Positions 17,308-26,602 of a DNA stretch of 64,000 bases are shown in pieces. The DNA is from Shewanella marisflavi. Its GTDB lineage: Bacteria > Pseudomonadota > Gammaproteobacteria > Enterobacterales > Shewanellaceae. The notes under the pieces are model-generated. The model was not told the DNA's origin and searched no databases. It worked only from the letters and a program-made list of their open reading frames with translations. The stretch is taken from NCBI RefSeq assembly GCF_023283925.1, contig NZ_JAKIKX010000009.1:62001-126000 (forward strand), in the 5' to 3' direction. Each line of letters opens with the position of its first letter. Position 1 is the stretch's first letter. Position numbers and translations under genes: made by a program.

Positions 17308-18768
17308 TTACGCTTTCTCTGGAATACGTTCCAGTACGGCGAGGAGTAGTTTCCAGTATTGGTCGACGGTTTCGATTAACACCATCTCATCAGGGCTGTG
17401 TGGGAAGCGGATAGTGGGGCCAATAGAGACCATATCCATCTCTGGGTAAGGCTTCTTGAACAGACCACACTCCAGACCCGCGTGGATCACCATGATGACG
17501 GGTTCCTTGTTGTAGATAGACTCGTAGGTGTCTTTCACAATCGCCATCACAGGAGAGCTACTGTCTGGCTTCCAGCCAGGGTAGGCGCCGCTGAATTCTA
17601 CTTCGGCACCGGCCAGGTTGCTCAGTGCGGTGAGGTAGCCTTCAACTTCTTCGCGGCCTGAGTCGATCAGCGAGCGGATAAGGCAAAGTATGCTCACCGA
17701 TTCGCCTTCTGTGGTGATCACACCAACGTTAAGCGAGGTTTCGGTGACACCTTGGATCTCATCGCTCATGCGCATTACGCCATTAGGGCAGGCGTGTAGT
17801 AGATCGATCAGAGTCTGCTGTGTGGCTTCGCTCATTACCTGAGTGGCGGCTGGGATCTCACTGAGAGTCAGCAACATACCAGGGTCTGCGATGGCCAGTT
17901 CCTGACGTACCAGATCGGTATATTCCTGCATCAAGGCTTCGAGGCGTGGCAGGTTTTCGCTCGGCAGCATGAAGCTGACGCTGGCCTCACGAGGGATGGC
18001 GTTACGCAGTGAGCCGCCGCTGAAGTTGGTTAGCTCTAAGGCTAACTCGTCGGCATAGTTAAACAGGAAGCGCGCCAACAGCTTGTTGGCGTTGCCGCGG
18101 CCCAGGTGAATGTTCACCCCTGAGTGACCGCCTTTTAGCCCTGACAGGGTAAGGGTGTAGGTAGACAGACTCGGCTCAGCCGCCTGCCAAACCATAGGCA
18201 CAGTGATCTGAGCATCTACGCCACCGGCGCAGCCCATGTAGATCTCACCTTCTTGCTCAGAATCTGTGTTGATCAGGATCTCGGCATCAAGGTAACCGGC
18301 TTCAAGGCCAAAAGCCCCTGTCATGCCTGCTTCTTCATCTATGGTCAGCAAGACTTCCAGTGGGCCGTGGGGGATATCGTCACTGCCAAGGATCGCTAAT
18401 GCTGAGGCCATGCCGATGCCGTTATCTGAGCCCAGGGTGGTGCCTTTGGCCTTTACCCACTCGCCGTCAACATAGGCTTCAATTGGATCTTTCTCAAAAT
18501 CATGAACCTTGTCGGCATTTTTCTGCGGCACCATGTCGATATGTGCCTGCAGGGCGACAACTTTACGGTTTTCCATGCCCGGGGTTGCGGGCTTCTTAAT
18601 GATCAGGTTACCGACCTTATCTTCGACAACACTAAGTTGTTTGTCTTTGGCCCAGTTTTGGATGTGTTGGCTTAGTGCCTGCTCATGCTTAGACGGGTGG
18701 GGAATGGCGCAGATCTGTTCAAACCACTGCCAAAGTGCCTGAGGTTGCAATTGACTTAATGTGCTCAC
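17308..18768 (-). CDS. pepD: Cytosol non-specific dipeptidase (aminoacyl-histidine dipeptidase)
   Basis: 486 aa M20 zinc peptidase that cleaves Xaa-His and other dipeptides in the cytosol. Metal-site stretches are LQAHIDMVPQK (H, D), GTTLGSDNGIGMASAL, the catalytic TIDEEAGMTGAFGL and NTDSEQEGEIYMGCAGG. The start is GTG 18768: GAGGAG lies eight bases upstream on the minus strand and the protein then begins STLSQLQPQALW, matching E. coli PepD (485 aa). A 19-codon extension from 18825 is unlikely. Confidence 0.95.
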   Translation of the reverse strand: MSTLSQLQPQALWQWFEQICAIPHPSKHEQALSQHIQNWAKDKQLSVVEDKVGNLIIKKPATPGMENRKVVALQAHIDMVPQKNADKVHDFEKDPIEAYVDGEWVKAKGTTLGSDNGIGMASALAILGSDDIPHGPLEVLLTIDEEAGMTGAFGLEAGYLDAEILINTDSEQEGEIYMGCAGGVDAQITVPMVWQAAEPSLSTYTLTLSGLKGGHSGVNIHLGRGNANKLLARFLFNYADELALELTNFSGGSLRNAIPREASVSFMLPSENLPRLEALMQEYTDLVRQELAIADPGMLLTLSEIPAATQVMSEATQQTLIDLLHACPNGVMRMSDEIQGVTETSLNVGVITTEGESVSILCLIRSLIDSGREEVEGYLTALSNLAGAEVEFSGAYPGWKPDSSSPVMAIVKDTYESIYNKEPVIMVIHAGLECGLFKKPYPEMDMVSIGPTIRFPHSPDEMVLIETVDQYWKLLLAVLERIPEKA

Positions 18769-19278
18769 GGACAAACTCCTCTGTAATAAAGGTCTTTGAG
18801 GTCTAATTTGGCGATAGTCTATCATAGACTCTGAGGCGTCGGGGGGATTTGCCGCGCCCAGAAGTGCGCAGGAAAGCGCGGAGCTTATGGGTAAAGTGTC
18901 ATACTAAGTTGCCACCTGTTTCTGGGAGCCTTTGGGGCTTACATCATTATTTTCATTTGGCTTTAGTGCCAGATAGGAGAATAATGCCAACTCTCACGAC
19001 GATTTAGCCTTGGCTGACATGGCCTTAACCCAACCCTCAAATTGCGGTTAAGTGGCCATATGAGGTTACTGAAATTTGGCAGGGCTAATGGCTTATGTCT
19101 TATGTCTTAGGACCTAGGGTTAAGGGCTTAGCAAGACTCAGTATCGTCGCTAGAAGCTAGGTTGATATTCACGATAGGCAGGCACAGATCTGTCGAAAGG
19201 TAAGGGCACTTGTATCACTTATTAGGTGTCAGTTGATTCGGCTAAGACCGAAAAACCGTTAGATGAAAAGGATGAGGC
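18769..19278. other. 510-bp non-coding region between pepD and the M17 peptidase gene
   Basis: It carries both divergent promoters. I see no tRNA, long ORF or strong hairpin, only a short CTTATGT-CTTATGT-CTTAGGA tandem near 19091-19113. Confidence 0.5.
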
Positions 19279-20811
19279 ATGACCGGGGTTAAATTTATAG
19301 ATGTAACAGATTCAGAAGCTATTTTTGACGATAACCAGTGGGATGCTGTGGTCGTTGTGACCCATGGCCTAGACGCCATCGCTCAAGAGGAGCTGGCGAT
19401 GCTTGCCAGCCATGGTGCCCAGGTGGATGCTAGAGTCGGTCGCTCGACCACACTATTGTTTGCCCCTGGGCTGGCCGGTGGTCGTCTGATCGTCGCGCCG
19501 CTAGCTGACAGCGACAGCGATATTCAGGATGTGCGGGTCTATAGTGACGCGGCGCGTCAAGGGATCAAGGTCGCCTTCGATTCGGGTGCCAGACGTCCCT
19601 TGTTGATTGTCACGCCATCGACTCAGGCGAGGTATCAGCAATCTTTGGGCGTTGCGGCGCTCGGCTGTGCCCAGGCATTGTGGCAGGCGCTGGAGCGCCG
19701 CGAGGCCATGGGGGAGATAGACAAGATTTCTCAAATTGGTCTGCTGGTTGACGACAAGGCTGGCGAGCTGCTTAGCGCCATCGAGGCCGGCAAACATCTG
19801 GCCCGTGACCTTTGTGGCACTGAGCCTGAGCGCATGTCTGCGCCAGCCTTTGCTCAATACTGTGTCGATGCCATGCAAGGGCTTGATCTGAATCTCTCTG
19901 TGGTTGAAGACAGAGACGTGCTGGAGCGTGACTACCCCTTGCTGAGTGCAGTGGGCCGCGCCTCTTTCGCCGTACCACGACATCAGCCCAGAGTGGTTAA
20001 GCTGGAATATAAAGCCGAAGGGCCTATCGAGCGCAGCTATTTCTTTGCTGGTAAAGGTGTGGTGTACGACACGGGCGGTGCCGATCTTAAAGTGGGTGGT
20101 GCTATGGCGGGAATGAGCCGGGATAAGGGCGGCGCAGCCGCTGTTGCCGGCCTGATGAAGACTCTGGCATTGCTCAAGCCTAAAGGTGTGCGTGTGGTAG
20201 CCGAGCTTGGCCTAGTGCGTAACAGTATAGGTAGTGAGGCTTTTGTAACCGACGAGATCATCACCAGTCATGCTGGTGTGCGGGTACGTATTGGTAATAC
20301 CGACGCCGAGGGGCGTTTGGTGCTGGCGGATCTCTTATCCCATCTTAGGCTCAAGGCGCAGCATGCGGAGGCGCCGCAGCTGTTCTCGGTGGCAACCCTG
20401 ACAGGACATGTGGTGCGCTGTTATGGCGGCTATACGGCACTGGTGGAAAATGTGGTGGCGCGAGAGCAGAAGGTAGGACAAAACCTGCAGGCGATCAGCG
20501 AGGCCTGGGGCGAGCCGGTAGAGCTGTCGCGTCTGCGTCGTGAAGATTATCAGAAGATTGTCGATCCCTCTGGGGCGGCGGATATCTTGTCATCAAACAA
20601 TGCGCCGTCGTCAGTTACTGCCAGGGGCCATCAATATCCGGCGGCCTTCCTGCTGAAAGCCTCCGGCCTTGAGGAGCATGGGCTGACAAGCGACAAGCCG
20701 CTGGCTTATACCCATGTGGATATTGCTGGCAGTGCAACCGAAGGAGACCCGCTTTATGGCACGCCAACAGCGGCACCATTAGTGAGTCTGTGCCAATTGA
20801 TCCGCAGTTAA
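19279..20811 (+). CDS. M17 family leucyl aminopeptidase
   Basis: 510 aa aminopeptidase of the PepA/PepB family. The C-terminal catalytic domain has all metal and catalytic residues: K259 and D264 in GKGVVYDTGG, K271 in ADLK, D282 in SRDKGG, and D342, E344, R346 in the M17 signature NTDAEGRL. The N-terminal domain (about 1-170) is divergent from E. coli PepA. GAGG precedes the start. It is more like the uncharacterised M17 paralogues common in marine gammaproteobacteria than PepA itself, so I give no symbol. Confidence 0.88.
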   Translation: MTGVKFIDVTDSEAIFDDNQWDAVVVVTHGLDAIAQEELAMLASHGAQVDARVGRSTTLLFAPGLAGGRLIVAPLADSDSDIQDVRVYSDAARQGIKVAFDSGARRPLLIVTPSTQARYQQSLGVAALGCAQALWQALERREAMGEIDKISQIGLLVDDKAGELLSAIEAGKHLARDLCGTEPERMSAPAFAQYCVDAMQGLDLNLSVVEDRDVLERDYPLLSAVGRASFAVPRHQPRVVKLEYKAEGPIERSYFFAGKGVVYDTGGADLKVGGAMAGMSRDKGGAAAVAGLMKTLALLKPKGVRVVAELGLVRNSIGSEAFVTDEIITSHAGVRVRIGNTDAEGRLVLADLLSHLRLKAQHAEAPQLFSVATLTGHVVRCYGGYTALVENVVAREQKVGQNLQAISEAWGEPVELSRLRREDYQKIVDPSGAADILSSNNAPSSVTARGHQYPAAFLLKASGLEEHGLTSDKPLAYTHVDIAGSATEGDPLYGTPTAAPLVSLCQLIRS

Positions 20812-20830
20812 ACGGCAAGAAATTTGACCG

Positions 20831-20856
20831 GGGCAGCCATCGCGCTGCCCTTTTTT
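20831..20856 (+). terminator. Terminator after the M17 peptidase gene
   Basis: Stem GGGCAGC / GCTGCCC, loop CATCGC, six T. Confidence 0.9.
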
Positions 20857-20921
20857 ATTGCCTGATCACTAATCAGCTTTAGTTTGTGATCTCGATCCAT
20901 CCTGAGTAAGTGTTATTTTGT

Positions 20922-20985
20922 TGTAAAATTACATTTTGAGGCTATTTTTAAAAAAAATGGAAAAAAAGCTTGTAATAAAACTACA
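20922..20985. promoter_or_regulatory. Paired TGTA..TACA boxes at the small-peptide promoter
   Basis: TGTAA-AA-TTACA at 20922-20933 and TGTAATAAAACTACA at 20971-20985, 49 bases apart. The second covers the -35 element and spacer of the promoter at 20970-20997. The arrangement suits repression by an unidentified dimeric regulator. Confidence 0.4.
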
Positions 20986-20997
20986 TTTAAATATAAT
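20970..20997 (+). promoter_or_regulatory. Sigma-70 promoter of the 34-aa peptide unit
   Basis: TTGTAA, 16-base spacer, perfect TATAAT. Start of transcription expected near 21003. Confidence 0.75.
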
Positions 20998-21002
20998 GGC
21001 TC

Positions 21003-21157
21003 TCGTTGGTTAGACACAGTGTCTTCCACCTCAGGTCTATCTAGGACGGATAATTCTCCAAGGAACCGAGCGACAAGTTGAATACTGCGGCATAAGGCCT
21101 TCGATGAAGGTTTGCCAAGTTTCACTAGAGATTTTTTTTCAACTTTGTTAGGAGTTA
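21003..21157 (+). ncRNA. Structured 5' leader of the small-peptide gene
   Basis: About 155 bases between the promoter and the small ORF. Hairpin AGACAC-A-GTGTCT is at 21012-21024. A long-range helix AAGTTGAA (21075-21082) / TTCAACTT (21138-21145) encloses a GGC..CCTTC-GAT-GAAGG..GCC hairpin (21089-21116). The long-range helix ends five bases before the Shine-Dalgarno AGGAG (21150-21154), so it could control its access. No riboswitch class is recognised. Confidence 0.5.
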
Positions 21158-21262
21158 ATGACTATGGCTTATACCGGAATTCAGCACATTTATTGGCAGA
21201 ATACTTGGTTTTGTACTGATGCCCTTCGTGGCGGTCTGTACGCTATGACTTTTAAGGGTTAA
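21158..21262 (+). CDS. Unrecognised 34-aa aromatic-rich small protein or leader peptide
   Basis: 34 codons: MTMAYTGIQHIYWQNTWF followed by CTDALRGGLYAMTFKG. It holds three Y, two W and two F. AGGAG lies 3 bases before the first ATG and 9 before the second (21164), which may be the true start. It has its own sigma-70 promoter and structured leader, with hairpin/T-tract signals downstream at 21345 and 21465. No transmembrane helix is clear. I do not recognise the family. It could be a free small protein or a regulatory peptide translated for its effect on the RNA. Confidence 0.5.
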   Translation: MTMAYTGIQHIYWQNTWFCTDALRGGLYAMTFKG

Positions 21263-21327
21263 CTACCCCTAAGATCATTTGGACCTAGTTCACTTGATTA
21301 AAGTAGTTGCATCATCCATCAACCTTG

Positions 21328-21345
21328 CCCCGTTTGGGGATTTTT
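21328..21345 (+). terminator. Weak terminator after the small peptide gene
   Basis: Stem CCCC / GGGG with loop GTTT, then A and five T. Short stem, so efficiency is uncertain. Confidence 0.45.
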
Positions 21346-21350
21346 AGACT

Positions 21351-21465
21351 CAAGTAGTCTATTGCTCATTGAGCGATAGACCAGTGTAACCCGCTAGCGC
21401 GGTAACTCTTTCCTTTCGGAACACTTGAAACATGTCTCGCCTGCTCTTTGAGCAGGCTTTTTTTT
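21351..21465 (+). ncRNA. Candidate structured RNA ending in a strong terminator
   Basis: CAAGT (21351-21355) pairs with ACTTG (21423-21427). Enclosed are an 11-bp hairpin GTCTATTGCTC/GAGCGATAGAC (21357-21381, one G-U), a CCCGCTAGCGCGG hairpin and a TTTCC-type small hairpin. This is a multibranched fold of about 77 bases. It is followed by the terminator at 21439-21465. It has no ORF and no known RNA family comes to mind. It may be the 3' part of the small-peptide transcript. Confidence 0.4.
21439..21465 (+). terminator. Strong terminator before the purine permease gene
   Basis: Stem GCCTGCTC / GAGCAGGC, loop TTT, eight or more T. Confidence 0.92.
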
Positions 21466-21673
21466 GCCTGAAATTTGCCGTTTGGTCCTCGCTGACGTGC
21501 CAATAAATCTGCTGTAGATCACCTTTATGAAACAGGCTTGAGTTATGGCTCTAAACTGGCTCGCGTTTGGTTAATTTTTGCGTATATAATCGTCGCTCAA
21601 TATCAGGCTGTTAACCTGGTATTAACTTTACCCTACCTAAATAAACAATAATTAAATCAAGGAACCATGTTCC

Positions 21674-22963
21674 ATGTTAGAGAAAGTATTCAAGTTAACC
21701 GAGCACCAAACGACGTTAAAACAAGAAGTTGTAGCCGGATTGACCACATTTTTAACCATGGCCTATATCATCTTCGTCAACCCTATGATGTTGGCTGATG
21801 CGGGTATGGATCACGGCGCCGTATTTGTCGCCACCTGTTTGGCCGCGGCGGTGGGCTGTTTGGTGATGGGGATTGTGGCTAACTATCCCATTGCACTGGC
21901 ACCCGGCATGGGGCTTAACGCCTTCTTTACTTATACCGTAGTGGGCGAGATGGGCTATAGCTGGGAGACTGCGCTGGGCGCGGTATTCCTCTCGGGTATC
22001 TGCTTTTTGATCTTGTCTCTGGTGAAGATCCGTGAGTGGATCGTCAATAGTATTCCTATGTCGTTGCGTTTAGGGATCGCCGCCGGTATCGGTCTATTCC
22101 TGGCGCTTATTGGCCTCAAGAGCGCCGGTATCGTGGTGGCCAGCCCGGCAACTTTGGTCACTATGGGCGATGTCACCGCCTTACCGGCTGTCATGTCTGT
22201 GCTTGGCTTCTTTATCATTATCGCCTTGGTACACAGAGGTTATCAGTCGGCGGTGATCATCAGCATTTTATCGATCACAGCGCTTGGGCTGTTGCTGGGG
22301 GACGTGCAGTATGGCGGTTTGGTCTCGGCGCCACCCTCTATCGCACCGACCTTTATGAAGATGGATCTTGCCAATGTGCTTGAGATCAGCATGCTCTCTG
22401 TGGTGTTTGCCTTCCTGTTTGTGGATCTGTTCGATACCTCGGGGACCTTGGTGGCCGTGGCGCAGCGTGGTGGCTTTCTCGATGACAGAGGCAGATTGCC
22501 CCGACTTGGCCGTGCGCTGACCGCCGACAGCACAGCAACCATTGCCGGTGCCATGCTAGGCACTTCGACCACCACTAGCTATATTGAGAGTACTGCTGGG
22601 GTGAGCGCTGGTGGTCGCACCGGACTTACGGCCGTGGTGGTAGGGATCATGTTCTTGTTATCTCTGTTTATTTCGCCATTGGCTGGTATGGTGCCAGCCT
22701 ACGCGACGGCAGGCACCTTGTTCTACGTAGCTATCTTAATGATGTCTGGACTGGTGCATGTGGACTGGGAAGATCTGACCGAGGCCGCGCCAGTGGTGGT
22801 GGTTTGTATCTTGATGCCGCTGACCTTCTCCATTGCCACTGGTATCGCAATGGGTTTTATCGCCTATGCGGGGATCAAGCTGTTTAGTGGCCGTTATAAG
22901 GATCTCACTTTCGGCGTGCTGATATTGGCGGCGCTCTTCTTAGCCAAGTTTGTCTATGGATAA
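21674..22963 (+). CDS. NCS2/AzgA-type purine permease
   Basis: 429 aa inner-membrane transporter, about 12-14 helices, of the AzgA-like group that includes E. coli AdeP, PurP and GhxP (adenine, guanine, hypoxanthine uptake). Characteristic stretches are VAGLTTFLTMAYIIFVNP, ALAPGMGLNAFFTY, the DLFDTSGTLV motif and GTSTTTSYIESTAG. The specific purine cannot be told. A TATAAT at 21585-21590 upstream is a likely -10, and a loosely PurR-like GCGTTTGG stretch lies just before it. AAGGAA is 11 bases before ATG. Confidence 0.9.
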   Translation: MLEKVFKLTEHQTTLKQEVVAGLTTFLTMAYIIFVNPMMLADAGMDHGAVFVATCLAAAVGCLVMGIVANYPIALAPGMGLNAFFTYTVVGEMGYSWETALGAVFLSGICFLILSLVKIREWIVNSIPMSLRLGIAAGIGLFLALIGLKSAGIVVASPATLVTMGDVTALPAVMSVLGFFIIIALVHRGYQSAVIISILSITALGLLLGDVQYGGLVSAPPSIAPTFMKMDLANVLEISMLSVVFAFLFVDLFDTSGTLVAVAQRGGFLDDRGRLPRLGRALTADSTATIAGAMLGTSTTTSYIESTAGVSAGGRTGLTAVVVGIMFLLSLFISPLAGMVPAYATAGTLFYVAILMMSGLVHVDWEDLTEAAPVVVVCILMPLTFSIATGIAMGFIAYAGIKLFSGRYKDLTFGVLILAALFLAKFVYG

Positions 22964-23019
22964 GCACAGCTAGGGTTAAGTTTAGTTATCGTTAGCTGAG
23001 TTTCTTGGTGAAAAGATTA

Positions 23020-23046
23020 AAGGTCATACAATGTATGGCCTTTTTT
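23020..23046 (+). terminator. Terminator after the purine permease gene
   Basis: Stem AAGGTCATA / TATGGCCTT with one G-T pair, then six T. Confidence 0.82.
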
Positions 23047-23160
23047 ATGGGATTTTTTTGAAGGAAAGTAGACTTGCTCTAATCTTTTATCTACGCCGCT
23101 ACCATTTGGTTTAGGGATTGGGTATAACTTGAGGTTCGGTTTTTTTCTGTCGATATGTAA

Positions 23161-24279
23161 ATGAACTTAAGTGAGATAGGCTACCGCCGAGTGGTAGTGA
23201 AATTGGGCACCAGTGTGCTCACCTCTGGCTCGCGCCAGCTGGACAAGGCGCATATGGTGGAGCTGGCCAGACAGATGGCCAACTTGATGAAGGCGGGGGT
23301 TGAAGTGGTGCTGTGCACCTCAGGTGCCATCGCTGCGGGACGCGAACACTTAGGTTATCCGCAACTGCCCGATACCGTGGCCAACAAGCAGCTCTTGGCT
23401 GCCGTGGGGCAGAGCCAATTGATCCTCGCTTGGGCACAGTTGTTTAGTATCTATGGCTTGCATGTGGGCCAGCTGCTGCTGACCCGCGCCGATCTGCATG
23501 ACAGAGAGCGCTACCTTAATGCCAGAGACTCTCTTAACGCCCTGCTGGCGAACGGCATTATTCCTATCATCAATGAAAACGATGCCGTGGCCACCAATGA
23601 GATTAAGGTTGGCGATAACGATAACCTGTCGGCGCGGGCGGCGCTGCTGTGCGATGCCGATCTATTAATTTTGCTGACGGATCAGAAGGGCCTGTTTGAT
23701 GCCGATCCCAGAACCAATCCCGATGCCAAGTTGATTAAGCAGGTGGTGAATATCGACGATAGCCTTCGCAGCCTGGCAGGCGGCGCAGTGTCTGGCTTGG
23801 GCACGGGGGGCATGGCGACTAAGTTACAGGCGGCAGATATTGCCCGCCGAGCAGGCATCGAGGTGGTGATCGCTTCGGGCCATCATCCTAAGGTGATTCT
23901 CGACGCCGTGTGTAAACAGCCTGTGGGCACTCACTTTACCGCGCTGGAAAATCCACTGGAGAGTCGTAAGCAGTGGATTTTGGCGGGGCCTGCGACTAAG
24001 GGACGTTTGGTACTGGATAGCGGCGCAGTGAATGCGGTGACCCAGAAGGGGCGTAGTTTGCTGTCTAAAGGGGTGTTGTCGGTCAGTGGCGTGTTTGAAC
24101 GGGGGGCCACCTTGCAGCTGGTGGATGAGCAGGGGCGTGAACATGCCAGGGGCATGAGCCGCTACAGCGCCAAAGATCTGCATAAGATAGCCGGTAAACA
24201 TTCTGATGACATTGAGTCGCTGCTGGGTTACGACTATGGCGATGCCATAGTGCACCGTAACGACATGGTGGTGTTTTAA
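23161..24279 (+). CDS. proB: Glutamate 5-kinase
   Basis: 372 aa first enzyme of proline synthesis, phosphorylating glutamate. The amino-acid kinase domain shows [12 protein letters not shown], the [14 protein letters not shown] stretch, [22 protein letters not shown] and [17 protein letters not shown]-terminal PUA domain covers about residues 280-372. Length is close to E. coli ProB (367). I see no good Shine-Dalgarno before ATG 23161; the AT-rich leader is unusual for this region. proA follows after 42 bases. Confidence 0.97.
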   Translation: MNLSEIGYRRVVVKLGTSVLTSGSRQLDKAHMVELARQMANLMKAGVEVVLCTSGAIAAGREHLGYPQLPDTVANKQLLAAVGQSQLILAWAQLFSIYGLHVGQLLLTRADLHDRERYLNARDSLNALLANGIIPIINENDAVATNEIKVGDNDNLSARAALLCDADLLILLTDQKGLFDADPRTNPDAKLIKQVVNIDDSLRSLAGGAVSGLGTGGMATKLQAADIARRAGIEVVIASGHHPKVILDAVCKQPVGTHFTALENPLESRKQWILAGPATKGRLVLDSGAVNAVTQKGRSLLSKGVLSVSGVFERGATLQLVDEQGREHARGMSRYSAKDLHKIAGKHSDDIESLLGYDYGDAIVHRNDMVVF

Positions 24280-24321
24280 GTGAGCTTGGCCAAATAGAGC
24301 GATGTGAGTGGAAGAGAAGCA

Positions 24322-25593
24322 ATGGACGATAAACAGCAATATTTAAACACACTGGGCGAGCAGGCCAAGGCGGCGAGCTATGCCATGGCAAGTCTCACGG
24401 GTCAGCAAAAGCGTGAGTTGCTGCGGGCAATTGCGCGTAAGCTTACCGACAATAGCCAGCAGATAGTGGCGGCTAACCAGCAAGATGTGGCCAAGGCACG
24501 AGAAAATGGCCTGAATGATGCCATGATCGACAGGTTGCTACTCGATGATGAACGTCTATCTGGGGTTATCGCCGACATAGAAAACGTGGTGGCCCTGGCC
24601 GATCCTATCGGTAGCGAGTTGGAGAGTCAGCTGCTGGAAAACGGCCTGCGTCTATCCCGTCGCCGTGTGCCGCTGGGGGTGCTTGGTGTTATCTATGAGG
24701 CGCGCCCCAATGTCACCGTAGATATCGCCGTGCTGGCCCTGAAGACAGGCAATGCGGTGATCCTGCGTGGTGGTAAAGAGACGCTGGCCTCTAACCAGGC
24801 CTTGAGTGAAACGATTCGCGCCGCCATTGCCGAACAGGGGCTACCGAGCGATGCGGTGCAGCTGATCCAAGACCCGGACAGAGCGTTAGTCTCAGGGCTT
24901 TTGAAGCTTGATAACTATGTCGATATGATAGTCCCAAGAGGCGGTCAAAACCTGCAGCGGCTGTGCGCCGAACAGGCGACCATTCCGGTGATTTTAGGCG
25001 GTATCGGTATCTGCCACCTGTTTGTCGATAGCCAGGTGGATCAGGACAAGGCGGTTGAGGTCATTGCCAATGCCAAGGTGCAGCGGCCAACCGTGTGTAA
25101 TGCCCTGGACACTGTGCTTATCCACAAAGACCTTGCCAATAGCTTCTTGCCTAAACTCTACGCTCATTTGCAAGGGCTTGGCGTGAGTTTTTATGCCTGC
25201 CCGCAGGCTAAGGCAGTGGCTGGTGACGCTGGTATGGAGACCTTTGAGGCGAGCGATGAGACCTTTGATACCGAGTGGTTGTCGCTGAATCTTGGCGTCA
25301 AGGTAGTCGATGATATCGATCAGGCGATTGCCCATATTCGCCGTTTCTCAAGTGGTCACTCAGAGGGGATCTTGAGCGATAACATTCATGCCACGGCGCA
25401 TTTTATCAATCAGGTGGATGCGGCGGCCGTGTATGTCAATGCCAGTACCCGCTTTACCGATGGTGGCCAGTTTGGCCTGGGCGCCGAGGTGGCGGTATCG
25501 ACTCAGAAGCTACATGCCAGAGGGCCCATGGGGCTTGAGGCGCTGACCACTTATAAGTGGATTGGCGTTGGGGATTACACCGCCAGAAGCTAA
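24322..25593 (+). CDS. proA: Glutamate-5-semialdehyde dehydrogenase (gamma-glutamyl phosphate reductase)
   Basis: 423 aa second enzyme of proline synthesis, reducing gamma-glutamyl phosphate with NADPH. The catalytic cysteine is in [11 protein letters not shown]. Other family stretches are [33 protein letters not shown] and [17 protein letters not shown]. The start is ATG 24322, preceded by AGAGAAG and opening [15 protein letters not shown] 24304 would add six residues. It forms an operon with proB. Confidence 0.96.
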   Translation: MDDKQQYLNTLGEQAKAASYAMASLTGQQKRELLRAIARKLTDNSQQIVAANQQDVAKARENGLNDAMIDRLLLDDERLSGVIADIENVVALADPIGSELESQLLENGLRLSRRRVPLGVLGVIYEARPNVTVDIAVLALKTGNAVILRGGKETLASNQALSETIRAAIAEQGLPSDAVQLIQDPDRALVSGLLKLDNYVDMIVPRGGQNLQRLCAEQATIPVILGGIGICHLFVDSQVDQDKAVEVIANAKVQRPTVCNALDTVLIHKDLANSFLPKLYAHLQGLGVSFYACPQAKAVAGDAGMETFEASDETFDTEWLSLNLGVKVVDDIDQAIAHIRRFSSGHSEGILSDNIHATAHFINQVDAAAVYVNASTRFTDGGQFGLGAEVAVSTQKLHARGPMGLEALTTYKWIGVGDYTARS

Positions 25594-25628
25594 AGCAGAG
25601 GCCAAATGCTGGCCTAAGAATTGATGAT

Positions 25629-25653
25629 AAAAGGAGCCTTATGGCTCCTTTTT
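25629..25653 (+). terminator. Terminator after proA
   Basis: Stem AAAAGGAGCC / GGCTCCTTTTT, loop TTAT. Confidence 0.88.
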
Positions 25654-25863
25654 GCTTTTAATCCAGTAAGCCATTTATGGTATTTAATCTGAGTGATGAA
25701 TTTCACCAGTTATCTTGGTGAGTTTCACGATTTGTTTGCCTGGCTGCTAACTGACTATGTGCTATATTTCTGTAAAATTATTTAAATACAGTGTGTTAAC
25801 TTTTTGGCATCTTGTTTGCTAAGTCTTATCTATTCTCACAGGGAGTCGATGAAGGGGCTTAAG

Positions 25864-26505
25864 ATGAAAAGCAATAAGATAAACAAGATGTTGGTTGGAG
25901 CCAGTTTAGTGTTCGGGTTAATGAGCGCTGGTGCTCAGGCGGCATCTAGCATCACTTTAAATGATGAATTTGATTATCAGGGCCAGAAGGTGGTGTTGGA
26001 CATGGAAGTTGGCCAGGCGGAGCTGATCGCCAGTGACCAGGATATGGTACGGGTTGAGGTTGAGGTGAAGCCCAGCAACTCTAAGTGGTTTGGCTTTTGG
26101 CAAAATACTGACGTGAGTTCGGCCAAGTTTGATGTGATCGATAATGGCGATCGCCTAGTGCTTAAACTGGCTGATCAAGATGATGTGAACCAGAAGTGGC
26201 GCATTTATCTGCCCCGTGACGCCGCATTAAAAGTTGATGCAGGTGTCGGCGAGGTGATTGTTAATGGTCTGAGTGCCAGCATAGAGGTCGATGTGGGTGT
26301 GGGCCGCGCCGAGATCACCCATCAGGCCAAGTATGGTGAGATCTCGCTCGAATCAGGCGTGGGTGAGGTGAAGGTACGTGATGGCGGTGAGCACCTTAAG
26401 GTGGAGCGTAGCATGGTGAGCCAGAGCTATCATCAACGTGGCTCTGCCGGTGATGAGCATCTGTATGTGTCAGTGGGTGTGGGCGAGATTGACGTGCGTA
26501 ACTAA
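25864..26505 (+). CDS. Exported protein with DUF4097-like beta-repeat fold, function unknown
   Basis: 213 aa. The N-terminus is a signal peptide (MKSNKINKMLVGASLVFGL, then MSAGAQA cleavage region). The mature part has recurring short strands of the type VDAGVGEVIVNG, VDVGVGRAEI, LESGVGEVKV and VSVGVGEIDV. This periodic GVGE-type repeat is typical of single-stranded beta-helix putative adhesin domains. I chose ATG 25864 (GGGG 7 bases upstream); ATG 25849 would give a slightly longer signal peptide. It is monocistronic and closed by a bidirectional terminator. Confidence 0.75.
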   Translation: MKSNKINKMLVGASLVFGLMSAGAQAASSITLNDEFDYQGQKVVLDMEVGQAELIASDQDMVRVEVEVKPSNSKWFGFWQNTDVSSAKFDVIDNGDRLVLKLADQDDVNQKWRIYLPRDAALKVDAGVGEVIVNGLSASIEVDVGVGRAEITHQAKYGEISLESGVGEVKVRDGGEHLKVERSMVSQSYHQRGSAGDEHLYVSVGVGEIDVRN

Positions 26506-26563
26506 GGCCCTTGCGAGACGGGCTTGAGTGCCTGTCCCTTACAGAGATTGTCTGAGTGACAAG

Positions 26564-26600
26564 CCATAAAAAAACCGACGAAATGTCGGTTTTTTTATGG
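26564..26600. terminator. Bidirectional terminator between the secreted protein gene and the DMT exporter gene
   Basis: Perfect inverted arms CCATAAAAAAACCGAC / GTCGGTTTTTTTATGG around GAAAT; serves convergent genes on both strands. Confidence 0.92.
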
Positions 26601-26602
26601 CC

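Noticed and set aside
20922-20985. TyrR boxes
   Set aside because: The half-site spacing differs from TGTAAA-N6-TTTACA in both copies.
20970-21262. Known riboswitch (purine, mini-ykkC, yybP-ykoY) upstream of the permease
   Set aside because: None of the cores I know fits, and the element has its own ORF and is followed by terminators well before the permease start.
21158-21262. Classical amino-acid attenuation leader peptide
   Set aside because: No run of one codon, and no biosynthetic operon directly downstream; the aromatic residues are scattered.
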